A stretch of 64,000 nucleotides of DNA from Moellerella wisconsensis ATCC 35017 (GTDB lineage Bacteria; Pseudomonadota; Gammaproteobacteria; Enterobacterales; Enterobacteriaceae), in assembly GCF_001294465.1 (NCBI RefSeq), contig NZ_LGAA01000016.1, forward strand, positions 1 through 64,000, written 5' to 3'. The notes beneath the pieces are model-generated. The model made no database searches and was not told the DNA's origin. It was given only the letters and a program-made list of their open reading frames with translations. Below are positions 44,558-55,000 of the stretch, in pieces; position 1 is the first letter of the stretch; every line of letters starts with the position of its first letter. Both the position numbers and the translations under genes were made by a program.

Positions 44558-46282
44558 TTAATGTTCTGCACTAGGTATCAGCGGAATAGCGCGAGTATCA
44601 TCATGAGATTGTTGATATTGACTAGCTTGTTTTTGCAATTGCTGTTTTCTTTTATGATAAATCGAAAGAAAATGATCGCCGAGAATATTTTCTGGATTTA
44701 CCGCAGATATTTTATTTGGTATTGACTGATTCTGTAGATTTTTCAGACTTACTTTCTCTTGTGGTACAGAATGAGATTTAGGCGCTGGATAACTATTTGC
44801 TGGCTCGATATTTGAATCACTATTCTGCTTAATAAGGGCTGATGAGGTACTCTCGTCTAGAGGTGCAAACAAACGGGCTTGCAGTTCATTAGGCTCCGTT
44901 AATGGCTTATTTTCTTGATTATATAGATAACCGACTAAACTTTGCTGATAACGGCGAATATTTTCGACATAGCGATAGGCTTCATGCCCGCGGGCATAGC
45001 CGTAGTTGAGCTGGGTATAGTATTTTTTCTGAGTCAACAATGGCAAACGAGATTTAACATCTAACCATCGATTTGGGTCGCCTCCTTGCTGTTCAGTTAG
45101 CTTACGTACATCCAACATGTGACCATAGCCCATATTATACGCGGCTAAAGCAAACCAAATACGTTCATCGTCGGGGATAGATACTGGTAAACGTTGCATA
45201 ATATATTCAATATAAGCCGCCCCTCCTTTAATACTTTCTTCGGGATCTAAACGGTCTTGCACTCCCATAGTGGCAGCTGTCGGTTTGGTTAGCATCATTA
45301 AACCACGTACTCCTGTGGGGGATGTTGCCTGTGGATCCCAATGGGATTCTTGCCAAGCGATCGCCGCTAATAAACGCCAATCAATATTATGCGCATATTT
45401 TTCAAATAGGGGCCGATAATCAGGTAAGACTTTATTAATAGCACTAATAAAGGTCAACGTATCAAAATAATCAAAGCTGCTGACATGACTAAAATACTTT
45501 TCTTCTAAGCGGGCTAGTAATTCTTCTTCATTACTGGCATTGAAAAAATCCAGCAAAGCCGCGTTGAGGCTATCGTCTGCCGTTCGTTCCATATACCAAG
45601 TGATGGCATTTTCTTCACCGAGATCGAATGCAATTGCCGCTTGAGGATGAATACGTTGTTGCAGTGATACCGAGATAGAATCTTCGAGCGTATAGTCGAT
45701 TATCCCTTCAGCCACCATTTCTAGCAGCTGATGGGTACTGTAGTCGTTGGTTTCTTGCCAGCTTAGCTCCGGATAAAATTGTTTTAACTGTTTGAGCGTT
45801 CTAGCATGCGCAGAGCCCGCCATGACCACAAATTTTCCATTAACTTGATCAAATGATTTAGGTCGAGTCGTACCTTTCCGGTAAATTAATTGTTGCGATA
45901 CGGATAGATATTGTGGACCCGCTTGGGCATTTTTTAAGCGATCTTGATTGTACAGTAAGCCCGCCGCGACTAGATCAGCTTTATCTTTTTTTAGATCATC
46001 AAACAGCTGATTAATGGTTGGTCTAACCGTAACCTTAAGTTTGACGCCGAGATAATCGGCAAAATGCTGTGCGAGTTCATAATCAAAACCGCTAATTTCA
46101 TTTTTATCGTTAACATAGATCAGTGGTGAACTGATAACACTGACGCGCAACTCTTTGCGTGACAGTATTCTTTTTAACTGCGATTCTTGGTGGCCTGACC
46201 AATGAGTATCTAAGCCAATGATAGCGGCAGATAAAAAAGCAATAATAGCGATAACGAAATAATGTATTTTAAAATTATTCAA
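44558..46282 (-). CDS. mltF: MltF, membrane-bound lytic transglycosylase F
   Basis: A 574-residue periplasmic protein (E. coli 518). After an N-terminal signal/anchor segment (about 7-23) comes a solute-binding-protein-like regulatory domain (about 40-265). A lysozyme-like SLT domain follows, with catalytic Glu312 in [26 protein letters not shown] and the AAYNMGYGH motif. It cleaves peptidoglycan glycan strands to 1,6-anhydromuramic ends. The C-terminal 100 residues are Gln- and Ser-rich and likely disordered, making it longer than usual. It is divergent from purL, the conserved arrangement. Confidence 0.95.
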   Translation of the reverse strand: MNNFKIHYFVIAIIAFLSAAIIGLDTHWSGHQESQLKRILSRKELRVSVISSPLIYVNDKNEISGFDYELAQHFADYLGVKLKVTVRPTINQLFDDLKKDKADLVAAGLLYNQDRLKNAQAGPQYLSVSQQLIYRKGTTRPKSFDQVNGKFVVMAGSAHARTLKQLKQFYPELSWQETNDYSTHQLLEMVAEGIIDYTLEDSISVSLQQRIHPQAAIAFDLGEENAITWYMERTADDSLNAALLDFFNASNEEELLARLEEKYFSHVSSFDYFDTLTFISAINKVLPDYRPLFEKYAHNIDWRLLAAIAWQESHWDPQATSPTGVRGLMMLTKPTAATMGVQDRLDPEESIKGGAAYIEYIMQRLPVSIPDDERIWFALAAYNMGYGHMLDVRKLTEQQGGDPNRWLDVKSRLPLLTQKKYYTQLNYGYARGHEAYRYVENIRRYQQSLVGYLYNQENKPLTEPNELQARLFAPLDESTSSALIKQNSDSNIEPANSYPAPKSHSVPQEKVSLKNLQNQSIPNKISAVNPENILGDHFLSIYHKRKQQLQKQASQYQQSHDDTRAIPLIPSAEH

Positions 46283-46458
46283 ATAATTATATCTCGTTAG
46301 TGGTACTGGTGTCGTCGTAATAAAAACTCAAATCGAGCTAAATTTAGTATGGTTATATTCCCAGTAATCTGACATTCTGCGAAACAATTTAGCGCGGTGC
46401 AACAAAAATTGTCTATTTTATATGAGAGATATTTTATCACTTCGCTTTATTTTTGCTC

Positions 46459-46497
46459 ACGCAAACGGTTTCGTATTGATGAACATTGCTTTATAAT
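46459..46497 (+). promoter_or_regulatory. PurR box and -10 of purL
   Basis: Positions 46459-46474 read ACGCAAACGGTTTCGT, an exact match to the PurR pattern ANGCAANCGNTTNCNT. A TATAAT at 46492-46497 is the probable -10, with a weak -35 overlapping the PurR box. Bound PurR with hypoxanthine or guanine would block the promoter. E. coli purL is a known PurR target. Confidence 0.88.
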
Positions 46498-46557
46498 GGC
46501 TTCAGTTCCCCTGCATTAACGGTCAGGGCTGGCGTTCAAAAGAGAGAATCAAAGACT

Positions 46558-49500
46558 ATGGAAATTTTGCGTGGCTCACCTGCTTTATCAGCATTCCGTA
46601 TCTCCCGCTTACTGACATTATTTCAGCAACAAGAGATCCCAATTACTGATATTTACGCTGAATATGTACATTTTGCTGATTTAGCGGCACCGCTAAGTAA
46701 TAGTGATAAAGAAAAGCTGGAAAGTCTGCTCAAATATGGCCCATCGCTCCCGGAACATACGCCTTTCGGGACGTTATTACTGGTTACGCCAAGACCCGGA
46801 ACTATCTCTCCATGGTCATCTAAAGCTACCGATATCGCGCATAATTGTGATTTAACGGCAGTTAAGCGGATTGAACGCGGTATTGCTTATTATATACAAG
46901 CGGATACGTTGACTGATACTCAACAGCAGGCGGTTGCTGCTATATTGCATGACCGTATGATGGAAGTGATGTTTACCTCAATGGATCAAGCCGCTGCTTT
47001 GTTTGTACAACATCAGCCTGCACCGCTGAAGGTGATTGATATATTATCTCAAGGGCGCAATGCTCTTGAACAGGCGAATACGGCGATGGGATTAGCCTTA
47101 GCGGATGATGAAATTGACTATTTATTGGCGGCCTTCGCAAAATTACAGCGTAATCCTACCGATATCGAACTGTATATGTTCGCGCAAGCTAACTCTGAAC
47201 ATTGCCGTCACAAAATTTTTAATGCCGATTGGATTATTGATGGTGAAGCTCAGTCTAAATCGTTATTTAAGATGATCAAAAATACCTTCGAGCAGACACC
47301 AGATTATGTATTATCTGCCTATAAAGATAATGCTGCGGTAATGGAAGGTTCTTCAGTCGGGCGTTTTTTCCCCGATGCACAAGACCGTCATTATGATTAT
47401 CATCAAGAAGATGCCCATATTTTGATGAAGGTCGAAACGCATAATCACCCAACAGCAATTTCTCCATGGCCGGGGGCAGCAACGGGATCTGGTGGAGAAA
47501 TTCGTGATGAAGGTGCAACAGGGCGTGGCGCTAAACCTAAAGCGGGCTTAGTCGGATTTTCTGTGTCTAATCTGAGAATTCCCGGTTTTGAACAGCCATG
47601 GGAAGAAGATTTCGGTAAACCATCACGCATTGTTAGTGCGTTCGATATTATGATGGACGGTCCATTAGGCGGCGCTGCATTTAATAATGAATTTGGTCGT
47701 CCCGCACTGTTGGGCTATTTCCGCACTTATGAAGAAAAAGTCACCAGTCATAACGGTGAGGAATTACGCGGTTATCATAAGCCGATCATGCTTGCCGGTG
47801 GGATCGGTAATATTCGTGCAGATCATGTCCAGAAAGGTGAGATCTCCGTTGGGGCTAAGCTGATTGTACTCGGTGGTCCATCAATGAATATCGGTTTAGG
47901 TGGCGGCGCTGCGTCATCGATGGCCTCCGGTCAATCCGATGAAGATTTAGATTTTGCTTCGGTTCAACGGGATAACCCAGAAATGGAACGCCGTTGCCAA
48001 GAAGTTATCGATAGCTGCTGGCAAATGGGCGACGATAATCCGATTCTTTTTATTCATGATGTCGGTGCTGGTGGTTTATCCAATGCGATGCCTGAGTTGG
48101 TAAGCGATGGTGGTCGGGGTGGTCGTTTCGAATTACGCAAAATCCTAAATGATGAACCGGGCATGAGCCCACTAGAAGTGTGGTGTAACGAATCGCAAGA
48201 ACGTTATGTTATGGCTGTATCTCCTGAAAAATTGCCAATCTTTGAAGCAATTTGTCAACGTGAACGTGCACCTTATGCGGTCATTGGTGAAGCGACAGAA
48301 GAACATCATTTATTATTGAATGATCAACATTTTGATAATCATCCTATCGATATGCCACTAGATGTATTGTTAGGTAAAACACCCAAAATGCTGCGCGATG
48401 TTACAACTCAGCAGGCACCAGCACAGGCATTAGATAGAGCGGCGATTGAGTTACACGATGCGGTAAAACGTATTATGCATTTGCCTGCGGTGGCTGAAAA
48501 AACATTCTTAATCACCATTGGTGACCGCTCAGTAACTGGCATGGTAGCGCGTGATCAAATGGTGGGACCGTGGCAAATTCCGGTCGCCGATTGCGCGGTA
48601 ACGACGGCGAGCCTAGACAGCTACTATGGTGAGGCTATGTCTATTGGTGAGCGTGCACCAATCGCATTATTGGATTTCGCGGCTTCTGCACGTATGGCGG
48701 TAGGAGAAGCTCTAACCAACATTGCATCGGCTTATATCCAAGATTTAAAACGTATTAAGCTATCAGCTAATTGGATGGCTGCCGCAGGGCATCCAGGTGA
48801 AGATGCGGGATTGTATGCTGCCGTAAAAGCGATTGGTGAAGAATTATGTCCTGCGTTAGGGATAACTATTCCTGTAGGCAAAGATTCGATGTCGATGAAA
48901 ACGCGTTGGGATGAAAATGGCGAAACTAAAGAGATGACATCGCCGTTATCATTGGTGATCACCGCGTTTGGTCGGGTTGAAGACGTGCGCTTAACTGTCA
49001 CGCCGGAATTAACAACCAAAGTTGATAACCGATTGTTATTAATCGATTTGGGACAGGGACATCATGCGCTCGGTGGATCGGCATTAGCCCAAGTTTATCG
49101 TCAGTTAGGCAGTAGCACACCTGATGTTCGTTCTCCTCAATTATTAGCGGCCTTTTTCCAGACGATTCAGCGTTTAATTGGCGAGCAAAAATTATTGGCC
49201 TATCACGATCGCTCCGATGGGGGCTTAGTGGTGACATTGGCTGAAATGGCGTTCGCTGGGCACTGTGGTATCAAGGTGGATATCAGTGCGTTTGACGATG
49301 ATATTTTAGCCGCATTATTTAGCGAAGAGTTAGGTGCAGTAATGCAAATCCGAGCGTCAGACTTAGCGTATGTAAAGGCGTGTTTTGCTGAGGCAGGGCT
49401 AGCTGATTGCTTATTCGAACTTGGTAGTGCAACCTCTGGTGATGATATTATTATTAGTAGCCGAGACACTATTGTCTATCAAGAACGTCGTAGTACTTTG

Positions 49501-50445
49501 CGCCAATGGTGGGCTGAAACCACATGGCAGATGCAACGTATTCGAGATAATAGCGAATGTGCAGATCAAGAGCATCAGGCCAAACTTGACTTGACCGATC
49601 CGGGGCTGAATACACAGCTGACTTTTGATATTTCTGAAGATGTCGCCGCGCCTTATATTATGCGTGGGGCTAAGCCAAAAGTGGCAGTACTGCGTGAGCA
49701 GGGCGTTAACTCGCATGTTGAGATGGCTGCAGCATTCCATCGTGCCGGTTTTGATGCCGTCGATGTGCATATGAGTGATTTAATGGCAGGTAATCGTTCA
49801 TTGGAAGGATTCCATACGCTGGTGGCTTGCGGTGGATTCTCTTATGGAGATGTCTTAGGTGCGGGCGAGGGATGGGCTAAATCAATTCTGTTTAATCCTC
49901 GAGTAAGTGATGAATTTTCGGCGTTCTTTAACCGTCCGGATACCTTGTCATTGGGCGTGTGTAATGGCTGTCAGATGATGTCGAATTTACGTAGTTTGAT
50001 CCCCGGTGCTGAATTATGGCCACGCTTTGTTCGTAATCGGTCTGAACGTTTTGAAGCTCGTTTTAGTTTAGTTGAGGTCGCAGATAGCCCATCATTGCTA
50101 TTTAAAGATATGGAGGGATCGCGTATGCCGATTGCCGTCTCGCACGGTGAAGGCTTAGTTGAAGTTCGTGATCCAGCACATTTACAGCAGTTAGAAGCCA
50201 ATCATTTAGTGGCGTTGCGCTTTGTCGATAACTTTGGCCAAGTGACAGAACAATACCCGGCTAACCCAAATGGTTCAGCGAATGGGATTACGGCAGTCAC
50301 GACGACGGATGGGCGTGCTACTGTGATGATGCCACATCCTGAACGTGTTTTCCGTACCGTTAGTAACTCGTGGCACCCAGCTGAGTGGGGCGAAGATAGT
50401 CCATGGATGCGTATTTTCCGTAATGCGCGTCGTCAATTAGGTTAA
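46558..50445 (+). CDS. purL: Phosphoribosylformylglycinamidine synthase
   Basis: A 1295-residue enzyme, exactly the E. coli PurL length. It makes FGAM from FGAR, glutamine and ATP in purine synthesis. The N-terminal domain begins [14 protein letters not shown]. The synthetase part carries [28 protein letters not shown], and [11 protein letters not shown] lies in the second half. The C-terminal class-I glutaminase has the catalytic Cys in [10 protein letters not shown] and the His in MPHPERVFR. The open frame extends 24 codons further upstream, into the promoter; the ATG at 46558 fits the family. It carries a PurR box upstream and a strong terminator downstream. Confidence 0.98.
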   Translation: MEILRGSPALSAFRISRLLTLFQQQEIPITDIYAEYVHFADLAAPLSNSDKEKLESLLKYGPSLPEHTPFGTLLLVTPRPGTISPWSSKATDIAHNCDLTAVKRIERGIAYYIQADTLTDTQQQAVAAILHDRMMEVMFTSMDQAAALFVQHQPAPLKVIDILSQGRNALEQANTAMGLALADDEIDYLLAAFAKLQRNPTDIELYMFAQANSEHCRHKIFNADWIIDGEAQSKSLFKMIKNTFEQTPDYVLSAYKDNAAVMEGSSVGRFFPDAQDRHYDYHQEDAHILMKVETHNHPTAISPWPGAATGSGGEIRDEGATGRGAKPKAGLVGFSVSNLRIPGFEQPWEEDFGKPSRIVSAFDIMMDGPLGGAAFNNEFGRPALLGYFRTYEEKVTSHNGEELRGYHKPIMLAGGIGNIRADHVQKGEISVGAKLIVLGGPSMNIGLGGGAASSMASGQSDEDLDFASVQRDNPEMERRCQEVIDSCWQMGDDNPILFIHDVGAGGLSNAMPELVSDGGRGGRFELRKILNDEPGMSPLEVWCNESQERYVMAVSPEKLPIFEAICQRERAPYAVIGEATEEHHLLLNDQHFDNHPIDMPLDVLLGKTPKMLRDVTTQQAPAQALDRAAIELHDAVKRIMHLPAVAEKTFLITIGDRSVTGMVARDQMVGPWQIPVADCAVTTASLDSYYGEAMSIGERAPIALLDFAASARMAVGEALTNIASAYIQDLKRIKLSANWMAAAGHPGEDAGLYAAVKAIGEELCPALGITIPVGKDSMSMKTRWDENGETKEMTSPLSLVITAFGRVEDVRLTVTPELTTKVDNRLLLIDLGQGHHALGGSALAQVYRQLGSSTPDVRSPQLLAAFFQTIQRLIGEQKLLAYHDRSDGGLVVTLAEMAFAGHCGIKVDISAFDDDILAALFSEELGAVMQIRASDLAYVKACFAEAGLADCLFELGSATSGDDIIISSRDTIVYQERRSTLRQWWAETTWQMQRIRDNSECADQEHQAKLDLTDPGLNTQLTFDISEDVAAPYIMRGAKPKVAVLREQGVNSHVEMAAAFHRAGFDAVDVHMSDLMAGNRSLEGFHTLVACGGFSYGDVLGAGEGWAKSILFNPRVSDEFSAFFNRPDTLSLGVCNGCQMMSNLRSLIPGAELWPRFVRNRSERFEARFSLVEVADSPSLLFKDMEGSRMPIAVSHGEGLVEVRDPAHLQQLEANHLVALRFVDNFGQVTEQYPANPNGSANGITAVTTTDGRATVMMPHPERVFRTVSNSWHPAEWGEDSPWMRIFRNARRQLG

Positions 50446-50484
50446 TTTATTTTGTAATATCAATAAACTATCTTGTTATTTTTA

Positions 50485-50507
50485 CCCTGCTTCGGCAGGG
50501 TTTTTTT
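50485..50507 (+). terminator. Rho-independent terminator after purL
   Basis: CCCTGC (50485-50490), a TTCG tetraloop and GCAGGG (50495-50500) are followed by seven T. A textbook terminator. Confidence 0.95.
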
Positions 50508-50523
50508 GGCGATAAATATAGCC

Positions 50524-50541
50524 TGTCGTGATATACCGACA
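50524..50541 (+). promoter_or_regulatory. GlrR binding site 1 upstream of glmY
   Basis: TGTC GTGATATACC GACA matches the GlrR (QseF/YfhA) motif TGTC-N10-GACA exactly. It is the distal of three sites; the next site centre is 32 bases downstream. Confidence 0.82.
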
Positions 50542-50555
50542 ATTAGCTTTATTAT

Positions 50556-50573
50556 TGTCTCAAATAGGAGACA
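50556..50573 (+). promoter_or_regulatory. GlrR binding site 2 upstream of glmY
   Basis: TGTC TCAAATAGGA GACA is an exact TGTC-N10-GACA site. Its arms are longer than the core (TGTCTC/GAGACA type). Confidence 0.88.
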
Positions 50574-50618
50574 TTTATACTATTGATTTTAAAGGTAATT
50601 AAATAAAGCTAATTTTAG

Positions 50619-50636
50619 TGTCTCAAATAAGAGACA
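50619..50636 (+). promoter_or_regulatory. GlrR binding site 3 upstream of glmY
   Basis: TGTC TCAAATAAGA GACA is an exact TGTC-N10-GACA site, 63 bases downstream of site 2 by centre. It differs from site 2 at one position and is about 105 bases upstream of the sigma-54 promoter, a normal enhancer distance. Confidence 0.88.
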
Positions 50637-50710
50637 GTATCGGCTATTTGTGGAAATAAAAACGGTAGTATAAGATTGAAATTTGAGTTTTAAAGTTTAA
50701 TTTCTTTATA

Positions 50711-50723
50711 TATCAGTCGATTA
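50711..50723 (+). promoter_or_regulatory. IHF site between the GlrR sites and the glmY promoter
   Basis: TATCAGTCGATTA matches the IHF consensus WATCAR-N4-TTR in full and sits in AT-rich DNA. Bending here would bring GlrR to the sigma-54 polymerase. IHF is required for glmY transcription in E. coli. Confidence 0.72.
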
Positions 50724-50741
50724 AATATTAATTTGAAAACT

Positions 50742-50758
50742 TGGCACGGATGATGCAT
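50742..50758 (+). promoter_or_regulatory. Sigma-54 promoter of glmY
   Basis: TGGCACGGATGATGCAT fits the -24/-12 consensus TGGCAC-N5-TTGCA, with GG at 50743-50744 and GC at 50755-50756; the only deviation is A for the first T of TTGC. Predicted transcription start is near 50769. It lies downstream of three GlrR sites, which agrees with GlrR being a sigma-54 activator. Confidence 0.85.
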
Positions 50759-50768
50759 TATATAAATC

Positions 50769-50957
50769 AGTTGCTCATTCAACTCATTATGTCGGTCCAC
50801 ATTAGGGTGGGGATATACCACATAAAATCAGAATGACGCCAGAGTAAGGTGCCTACCGTCCGGTAATATCGATATTCGCCCTCGGGCCTTATCACGCAAA
50901 GGACGACACGTTGAGTGAGGCGCCACCTATATGAGTTATAGATAAATAACTTATATA
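50769..50957 (+). ncRNA. glmY: GlmY small RNA
   Basis: The small RNA starts about 50769 (AGTTGCTCATTCAAC). Its similarity to GlmY/GlmZ, recalled from E. coli, shows in CTCATTC near the 5' end, TTATGT, CACATAA, GAATGACGCC with AGAG, GGTGCCTACCGTCC and GTTGAGTGAGGCGCC. It lies between purL and glrK, the E. coli position of glmY. GlmY titrates the adaptor RapZ, sparing GlmZ so that glmS mRNA is translated when glucosamine-6-phosphate is low. The 3' end is uncertain. A 12-bp AU-rich stem (50928-50939 with 50946-50957) ends near the expected 184-190 nt length but has no U-run. Confidence 0.88.
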
Positions 50958-50999
50958 AGCAAGATCAGTGGAATATAACTAATAAAGTATGTTATCACG

Positions 51000-51030
51000 G
51001 GTGGAATGAAGAAAAACGCTTCATTCCACC
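51000..51030 (+). terminator. Strong hairpin downstream of glmY
   Basis: GGTGGAATGAAG (51000-51011) pairs perfectly with CTTCATTCCACC (51019-51030), with a 7-base loop. No U-run follows on either strand. It could end a longer glmY transcript (about 260 nt) or be an RNA-stability element. The 209 bases after it, up to glrK, hold nothing I can support. Confidence 0.45.
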
Positions 51031-51239
51031 ATCCTGCTCTCACCGTTATGTATCGCCCTTCATTTATTTTCTCTTTCTTTCATGCGGTATCACAATAATT
51101 CACTATCATCGATGAGCAAATTTTATCTTGGGTTAAAGATTAATCATAAAATCAGTCTAATTATGTGATTAAACCGATTAATCAAGTTCACACTCGGTAA
51201 ATAGTTCTGTTACCATAAAGAAAATATACAGGTAATGAG

Positions 51240-52679
51240 ATGATTTCTTTGAATAAGTGGCGTCTATTTCCGCGCTCATTGCGCCAACTCGTAGTGATGG
51301 CTTTCTGGCTGGTATTATTACCGTTGCTGGTACTGGCCTATCAGGCCTATCAAAGTTTAGAGCAGCTGAGTAATCAGGCGGCTGAAATTAACCGTACGAC
51401 TTTACTTGATGCTGGTCGGCGTGAAGTTATCAGCAGTTTAGCTCTCGATATCGAACGAACCTATCGGCAATCTTGCGTGCTACGTGACGAATCGCGTAAT
51501 GCTATCTATAAAAAACAATTCTATGAATATACCACTATGCTTGAGCGGCAAGCCGTTATTTTGTCAAATGATGAAATAACAGCACCTATTATCAATTTGT
51601 TAGCGCAATTAAAAGAAATTCAATGCGAAGGTAGCCAGCCAGAGCCAGCGATGTCTCAGGCATTAGAACAATTTTCTCTGGCGAATACTCATCTTGCTGA
51701 AGTTACTCGGCATGTTATTTTTAGTCGCGGAGAGCATTTACAAACGGCTATCGCCAATAAAGGTCAATTATTTGGCTGGCAAAGTTTAATTTTATTTTTA
51801 TTAAGTGTGTTATTAGTCGCGCTATTTACCCGCATGATTATTGGACCAGTGAAAGGTATTGAACGCATGATCAATCGGTTAGGCACTGGAAGAACGTTGA
51901 CTAATAATCTTGACCGTTTTAAAGGTCCGCGAGAATTACGATCGTTAGCCCAGCGGATTATTTGGCTTAGCGAACGTTTGGCGTGGTTAGAATCTCAGCG
52001 GCATGAGTTTTTACGTCATATTTCCCACGAATTAAAAACGCCATTAGCCAGTATGCGAGAAGGGACCGAGTTATTAGCAGACGAAGTCGTAGGCCCATTA
52101 AATGGTGAGCAAAAAGAAGTGGTTGAAATTCTTGATAACAGCAGCAAACATTTACAGCAGCTGATTGAGCAGCTATTAGACTATAATCGTAAGTTGGCCG
52201 ATAGCCCACCGGAAGCCCAATGGATTGATTTGAAAAAGCTGATCGATGATATTGTTAGCGCTCATAATTTGCCAGCAAGAGCTAAAAACATGGTGACTGA
52301 GGTGAAGTTAAAAGCCGATCATTGCTTAGCGGAACCGACATTATTAACTCGAGTGATAGATAATCTTTACTCCAATGCGGTGCACTATGGCAGCGGATCA
52401 GGTAATATTTGGATTACCAGTCGGCAATATGGCAATAAAATTCAAATAGAAGTCGCTAATACAGGTACACCAATTCCTGAATCTGAGCAAAGTATGATTT
52501 TTGAACCCTTTTATCAAGGCTCATTAGTCCGCAAAGGGGCAGTCAAAGGTAGTGGTTTAGGCCTCAGTATTGCCAAAGATTGTATTCGGCAGATGGGCGG
52601 CGAATTGACATTAATTTCCAGCAAATCAGCGGATGTTTGTTTCAGAATTGAGCTGCCGTTAACAGCAGAGAATGAATAA
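51240..52679 (+). CDS. glrK: GlrK (QseE), sensor histidine kinase
   Basis: A 479-residue two-component sensor. Transmembrane segments at about 17-34 and 181-200 flank a periplasmic helical domain. A HAMP domain follows (about 200-250), then the phospho-acceptor His263 in RHISHELKTPLASMREG. The ATPase domain has DNLYSNAVHYGSGSG (N box) and GSGLGLSIAKDC (G2 box). It phosphorylates GlrR. It is the first gene of glrK-qseG-glrR and lies beside the glmY target. Confidence 0.96.
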   Translation: MISLNKWRLFPRSLRQLVVMAFWLVLLPLLVLAYQAYQSLEQLSNQAAEINRTTLLDAGRREVISSLALDIERTYRQSCVLRDESRNAIYKKQFYEYTTMLERQAVILSNDEITAPIINLLAQLKEIQCEGSQPEPAMSQALEQFSLANTHLAEVTRHVIFSRGEHLQTAIANKGQLFGWQSLILFLLSVLLVALFTRMIIGPVKGIERMINRLGTGRTLTNNLDRFKGPRELRSLAQRIIWLSERLAWLESQRHEFLRHISHELKTPLASMREGTELLADEVVGPLNGEQKEVVEILDNSSKHLQQLIEQLLDYNRKLADSPPEAQWIDLKKLIDDIVSAHNLPARAKNMVTEVKLKADHCLAEPTLLTRVIDNLYSNAVHYGSGSGNIWITSRQYGNKIQIEVANTGTPIPESEQSMIFEPFYQGSLVRKGAVKGSGLGLSIAKDCIRQMGGELTLISSKSADVCFRIELPLTAENE

Positions 52680-52681
52680 TA

Positions 52682-53527
52682 ATGATGATCAGGTCTATAG
52701 GATCCTTGCTGGCTGCCAATCAATGGTCGCGAGCAAGTTTTCACGCAGCAGTCGTGAAATTTAAACGCTCAACAACAGCTTACTCAGTCAATTTTTTGCG
52801 ACTGGGGGTTTTAATGTTGCCGTTTATTTTAGTCGGTTGTGTGGGAGTGAATGGGCAATCTCCGTTAAGTACATTAACTCAATCGGTTTTGCCAGAAGAT
52901 AAAGTGGTTGATTACCGTTATACCGATTGTGAGAATATTTGGAATATGGAACAGCCAAATGTACGCGAAAATTCATTATATTGGCTACGTGTCATGGACT
53001 GTGCGGATAGATTATCCACTAATGAAGCTCGTACCGATGCAAATCAAATTGATGCTAACCACTGGTGGCAAGTTTTTCAGCAGAGTATTTTATTAAATGC
53101 AGCAGAACCGACAGTGGCTGAGCGGCGTAAAATTGTCGATAACTTGAATACTTATAGCTTACAATTTCCGACGGCAGTTCGGCCGTTGTTGCAATTGTGG
53201 CGAGAGCAGCAAGTACAGGCGATTAATCTGACAGAGATAAACCTGCGTTTTAAGCGTTTACAACAAGACAGTGACAATAGAATAGATCGCTTAAAAGAGC
53301 AAAATGCACGGCTTGAATTTGAATTAAATAATGTGTCGCGTAAATTAGAAAATCTAACCGATATTGAGCGCCAGCTCTCATCCCGTAAACAGACTCAAAA
53401 TATTCCGGCCGCTGAAATGGAAAAACCGGCGACAGATAAACCCGCAGATGAACAGACGTCATTGCAGAAACCACCAGTCGAGACAGTCAACCCTACGGAA
53501 GACGCCACGAGTACTTCTAAAGAATAA
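52682..53527 (+). CDS. qseG: QseG, outer-membrane lipoprotein of the GlrKR system
   Basis: A 281-residue protein. A lipobox is visible, LVGC, in MLPFILVGCVGVNGQ with the Cys at about residue 53. The body has the QseG regions DCENIWNM, SLYWLRVMDCADRLS and the coiled-coil/KLENLTDIERQLSSRKQ segment. QseG contacts GlrK in the periplasm and tunes its activity. From the first ATG the N-terminus is about 40 residues longer than in E. coli; a later start (for example the TTG near 52793) would leave a normal lipoprotein signal. The tail is Pro/Thr-rich. It starts two bases after glrK. Confidence 0.85.
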   Translation: MMIRSIGSLLAANQWSRASFHAAVVKFKRSTTAYSVNFLRLGVLMLPFILVGCVGVNGQSPLSTLTQSVLPEDKVVDYRYTDCENIWNMEQPNVRENSLYWLRVMDCADRLSTNEARTDANQIDANHWWQVFQQSILLNAAEPTVAERRKIVDNLNTYSLQFPTAVRPLLQLWREQQVQAINLTEINLRFKRLQQDSDNRIDRLKEQNARLEFELNNVSRKLENLTDIERQLSSRKQTQNIPAAEMEKPATDKPADEQTSLQKPPVETVNPTEDATSTSKE

Positions 53528-53563
53528 TCGACTATTCATAAAAATATACAGGAGATAAACGCA

Positions 53564-54904
53564 ATGACAGCACGTAAATCAGCAAATTTATTGTTAGTGG
53601 ATGACGATCCGAGTCTGCTGAAATTACTGGGTATGCGTTTAACCAGCGAGGGTTTCAGAGTTGTTACCGCAGAAAGTGGTCCTGAAGCCTTGAAAATGCT
53701 GACCAAAGAAAAAATTGAATTAGTTATCAGTGATTTGCGTATGGATGAAATGGACGGTATGACGCTGTTTGATGAAATACAAAAACAGCATCCTAATTTA
53801 CCAGTGATCATTTTAACTGCCCATGGTTCGATTCCTGATGCTGTTGCAGCAACTCAGCGCGGTGTATTTGGATTTTTGACGAAGCCGGTAGATCGTGATG
53901 CGTTGTATAAAGCTATCGACGAAGCATTAGCACTTTCTGCTGGACCGCTCAGCGCAGAAGAGTGGAATGAAGGCATTGTGACACGTAGCCCATTGATGTT
54001 ACGGTTATTAGAACAAGCTCGTATGGTCGCACAATCCGATGTCAGTGTATTGATTAATGGTCAAAGCGGCACGGGGAAAGAGGTTTTAGCACAAGCTATT
54101 CATAAAGCCAGCCCGCGGGCGAAAAAGCCATTTATTGCTATTAACTGCGGGGCATTGCCAGAACAATTATTAGAATCTGAATTATTTGGCCACGCTAAAG
54201 GTGCATTTACCGGTGCGGTAAGCAGCCGTGAAGGGCTATTTTTTGCCGCTCAAGGCGGGACACTGTTCCTTGATGAAATTGGCGATATGCCGATGCCTTT
54301 GCAGGTTAAATTACTGCGGGTGTTACAAGAGCGTAAAGTGCGTCCTTTGGGCAGTAATCGAGATTTAGATATCGATGTACGGATACTGTCAGCTACGCAC
54401 CGTGATTTACCTAAGGCAATGGAAAAGAAAGAATTTCGCGAAGATCTATTTTACCGTCTGAATGTGGTTAATTTACGTATTCCAACCTTAAATGAACGTG
54501 CAGAAGATATTCCTTTGTTGGCAAATCATTTTTTACGTAGCTCGGCTATCCGGCATAAACCTTTTGTGAGAAGTTTTTCGACCGAGGCAATGAAGTGTTT
54601 AGTGGCGGCAAGTTGGCCGGGCAATGTGCGTCAATTGGTTAATGTGATTGAACAGTGTGTGGCATTGACTACGTCGCCAGTGATTAGTGAAGTGCTGGTT
54701 ACACAGGCGCTTCAAGGTGAAAATACGGCATTGCCAACTTTTGTCGAGGCAAGAAATCAATTTGAACTCAATTACTTACGTAAACTGTTGCAAATGACTA
54801 AAGGCAATGTGACTCAAGCGGCACGTATGGCGGGTCGCAATAGAACTGAATTTTATAAATTATTGGCACGACATGAACTTGATGTTAATGATTTCAAAGA
54901 ATAA
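53564..54904 (+). CDS. glrR: GlrR (QseF), sigma-54-dependent response regulator
   Basis: A 446-residue activator: receiver domain (phospho-Asp57 in LVISDLRM, about 8-120), AAA+ domain (about 140-365) and C-terminal Fis-type helix-turn-helix (about 405-440). The AAA+ domain has Walker A GQSGTGKE, the sigma-54 contact loop GAFTGA and Walker B TLFLDEIGDM. It drives glmY transcription with sigma-54, and three of its sites are found upstream of glmY. The gene order purL-glmY-glrK-qseG-glrR is as in E. coli. Confidence 0.97.
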   Translation: MTARKSANLLLVDDDPSLLKLLGMRLTSEGFRVVTAESGPEALKMLTKEKIELVISDLRMDEMDGMTLFDEIQKQHPNLPVIILTAHGSIPDAVAATQRGVFGFLTKPVDRDALYKAIDEALALSAGPLSAEEWNEGIVTRSPLMLRLLEQARMVAQSDVSVLINGQSGTGKEVLAQAIHKASPRAKKPFIAINCGALPEQLLESELFGHAKGAFTGAVSSREGLFFAAQGGTLFLDEIGDMPMPLQVKLLRVLQERKVRPLGSNRDLDIDVRILSATHRDLPKAMEKKEFREDLFYRLNVVNLRIPTLNERAEDIPLLANHFLRSSAIRHKPFVRSFSTEAMKCLVAASWPGNVRQLVNVIEQCVALTTSPVISEVLVTQALQGENTALPTFVEARNQFELNYLRKLLQMTKGNVTQAARMAGRNRTEFYKLLARHELDVNDFKE

Positions 54905-55000
54905 CGTAGCTATTAGTGGCTGAAGATCTTGAGTTAGTCAGGTTAAATTATGTGTTTTCAACACGCTATATTTTAAACGCTCCGGGAGAATAAAGACCTT

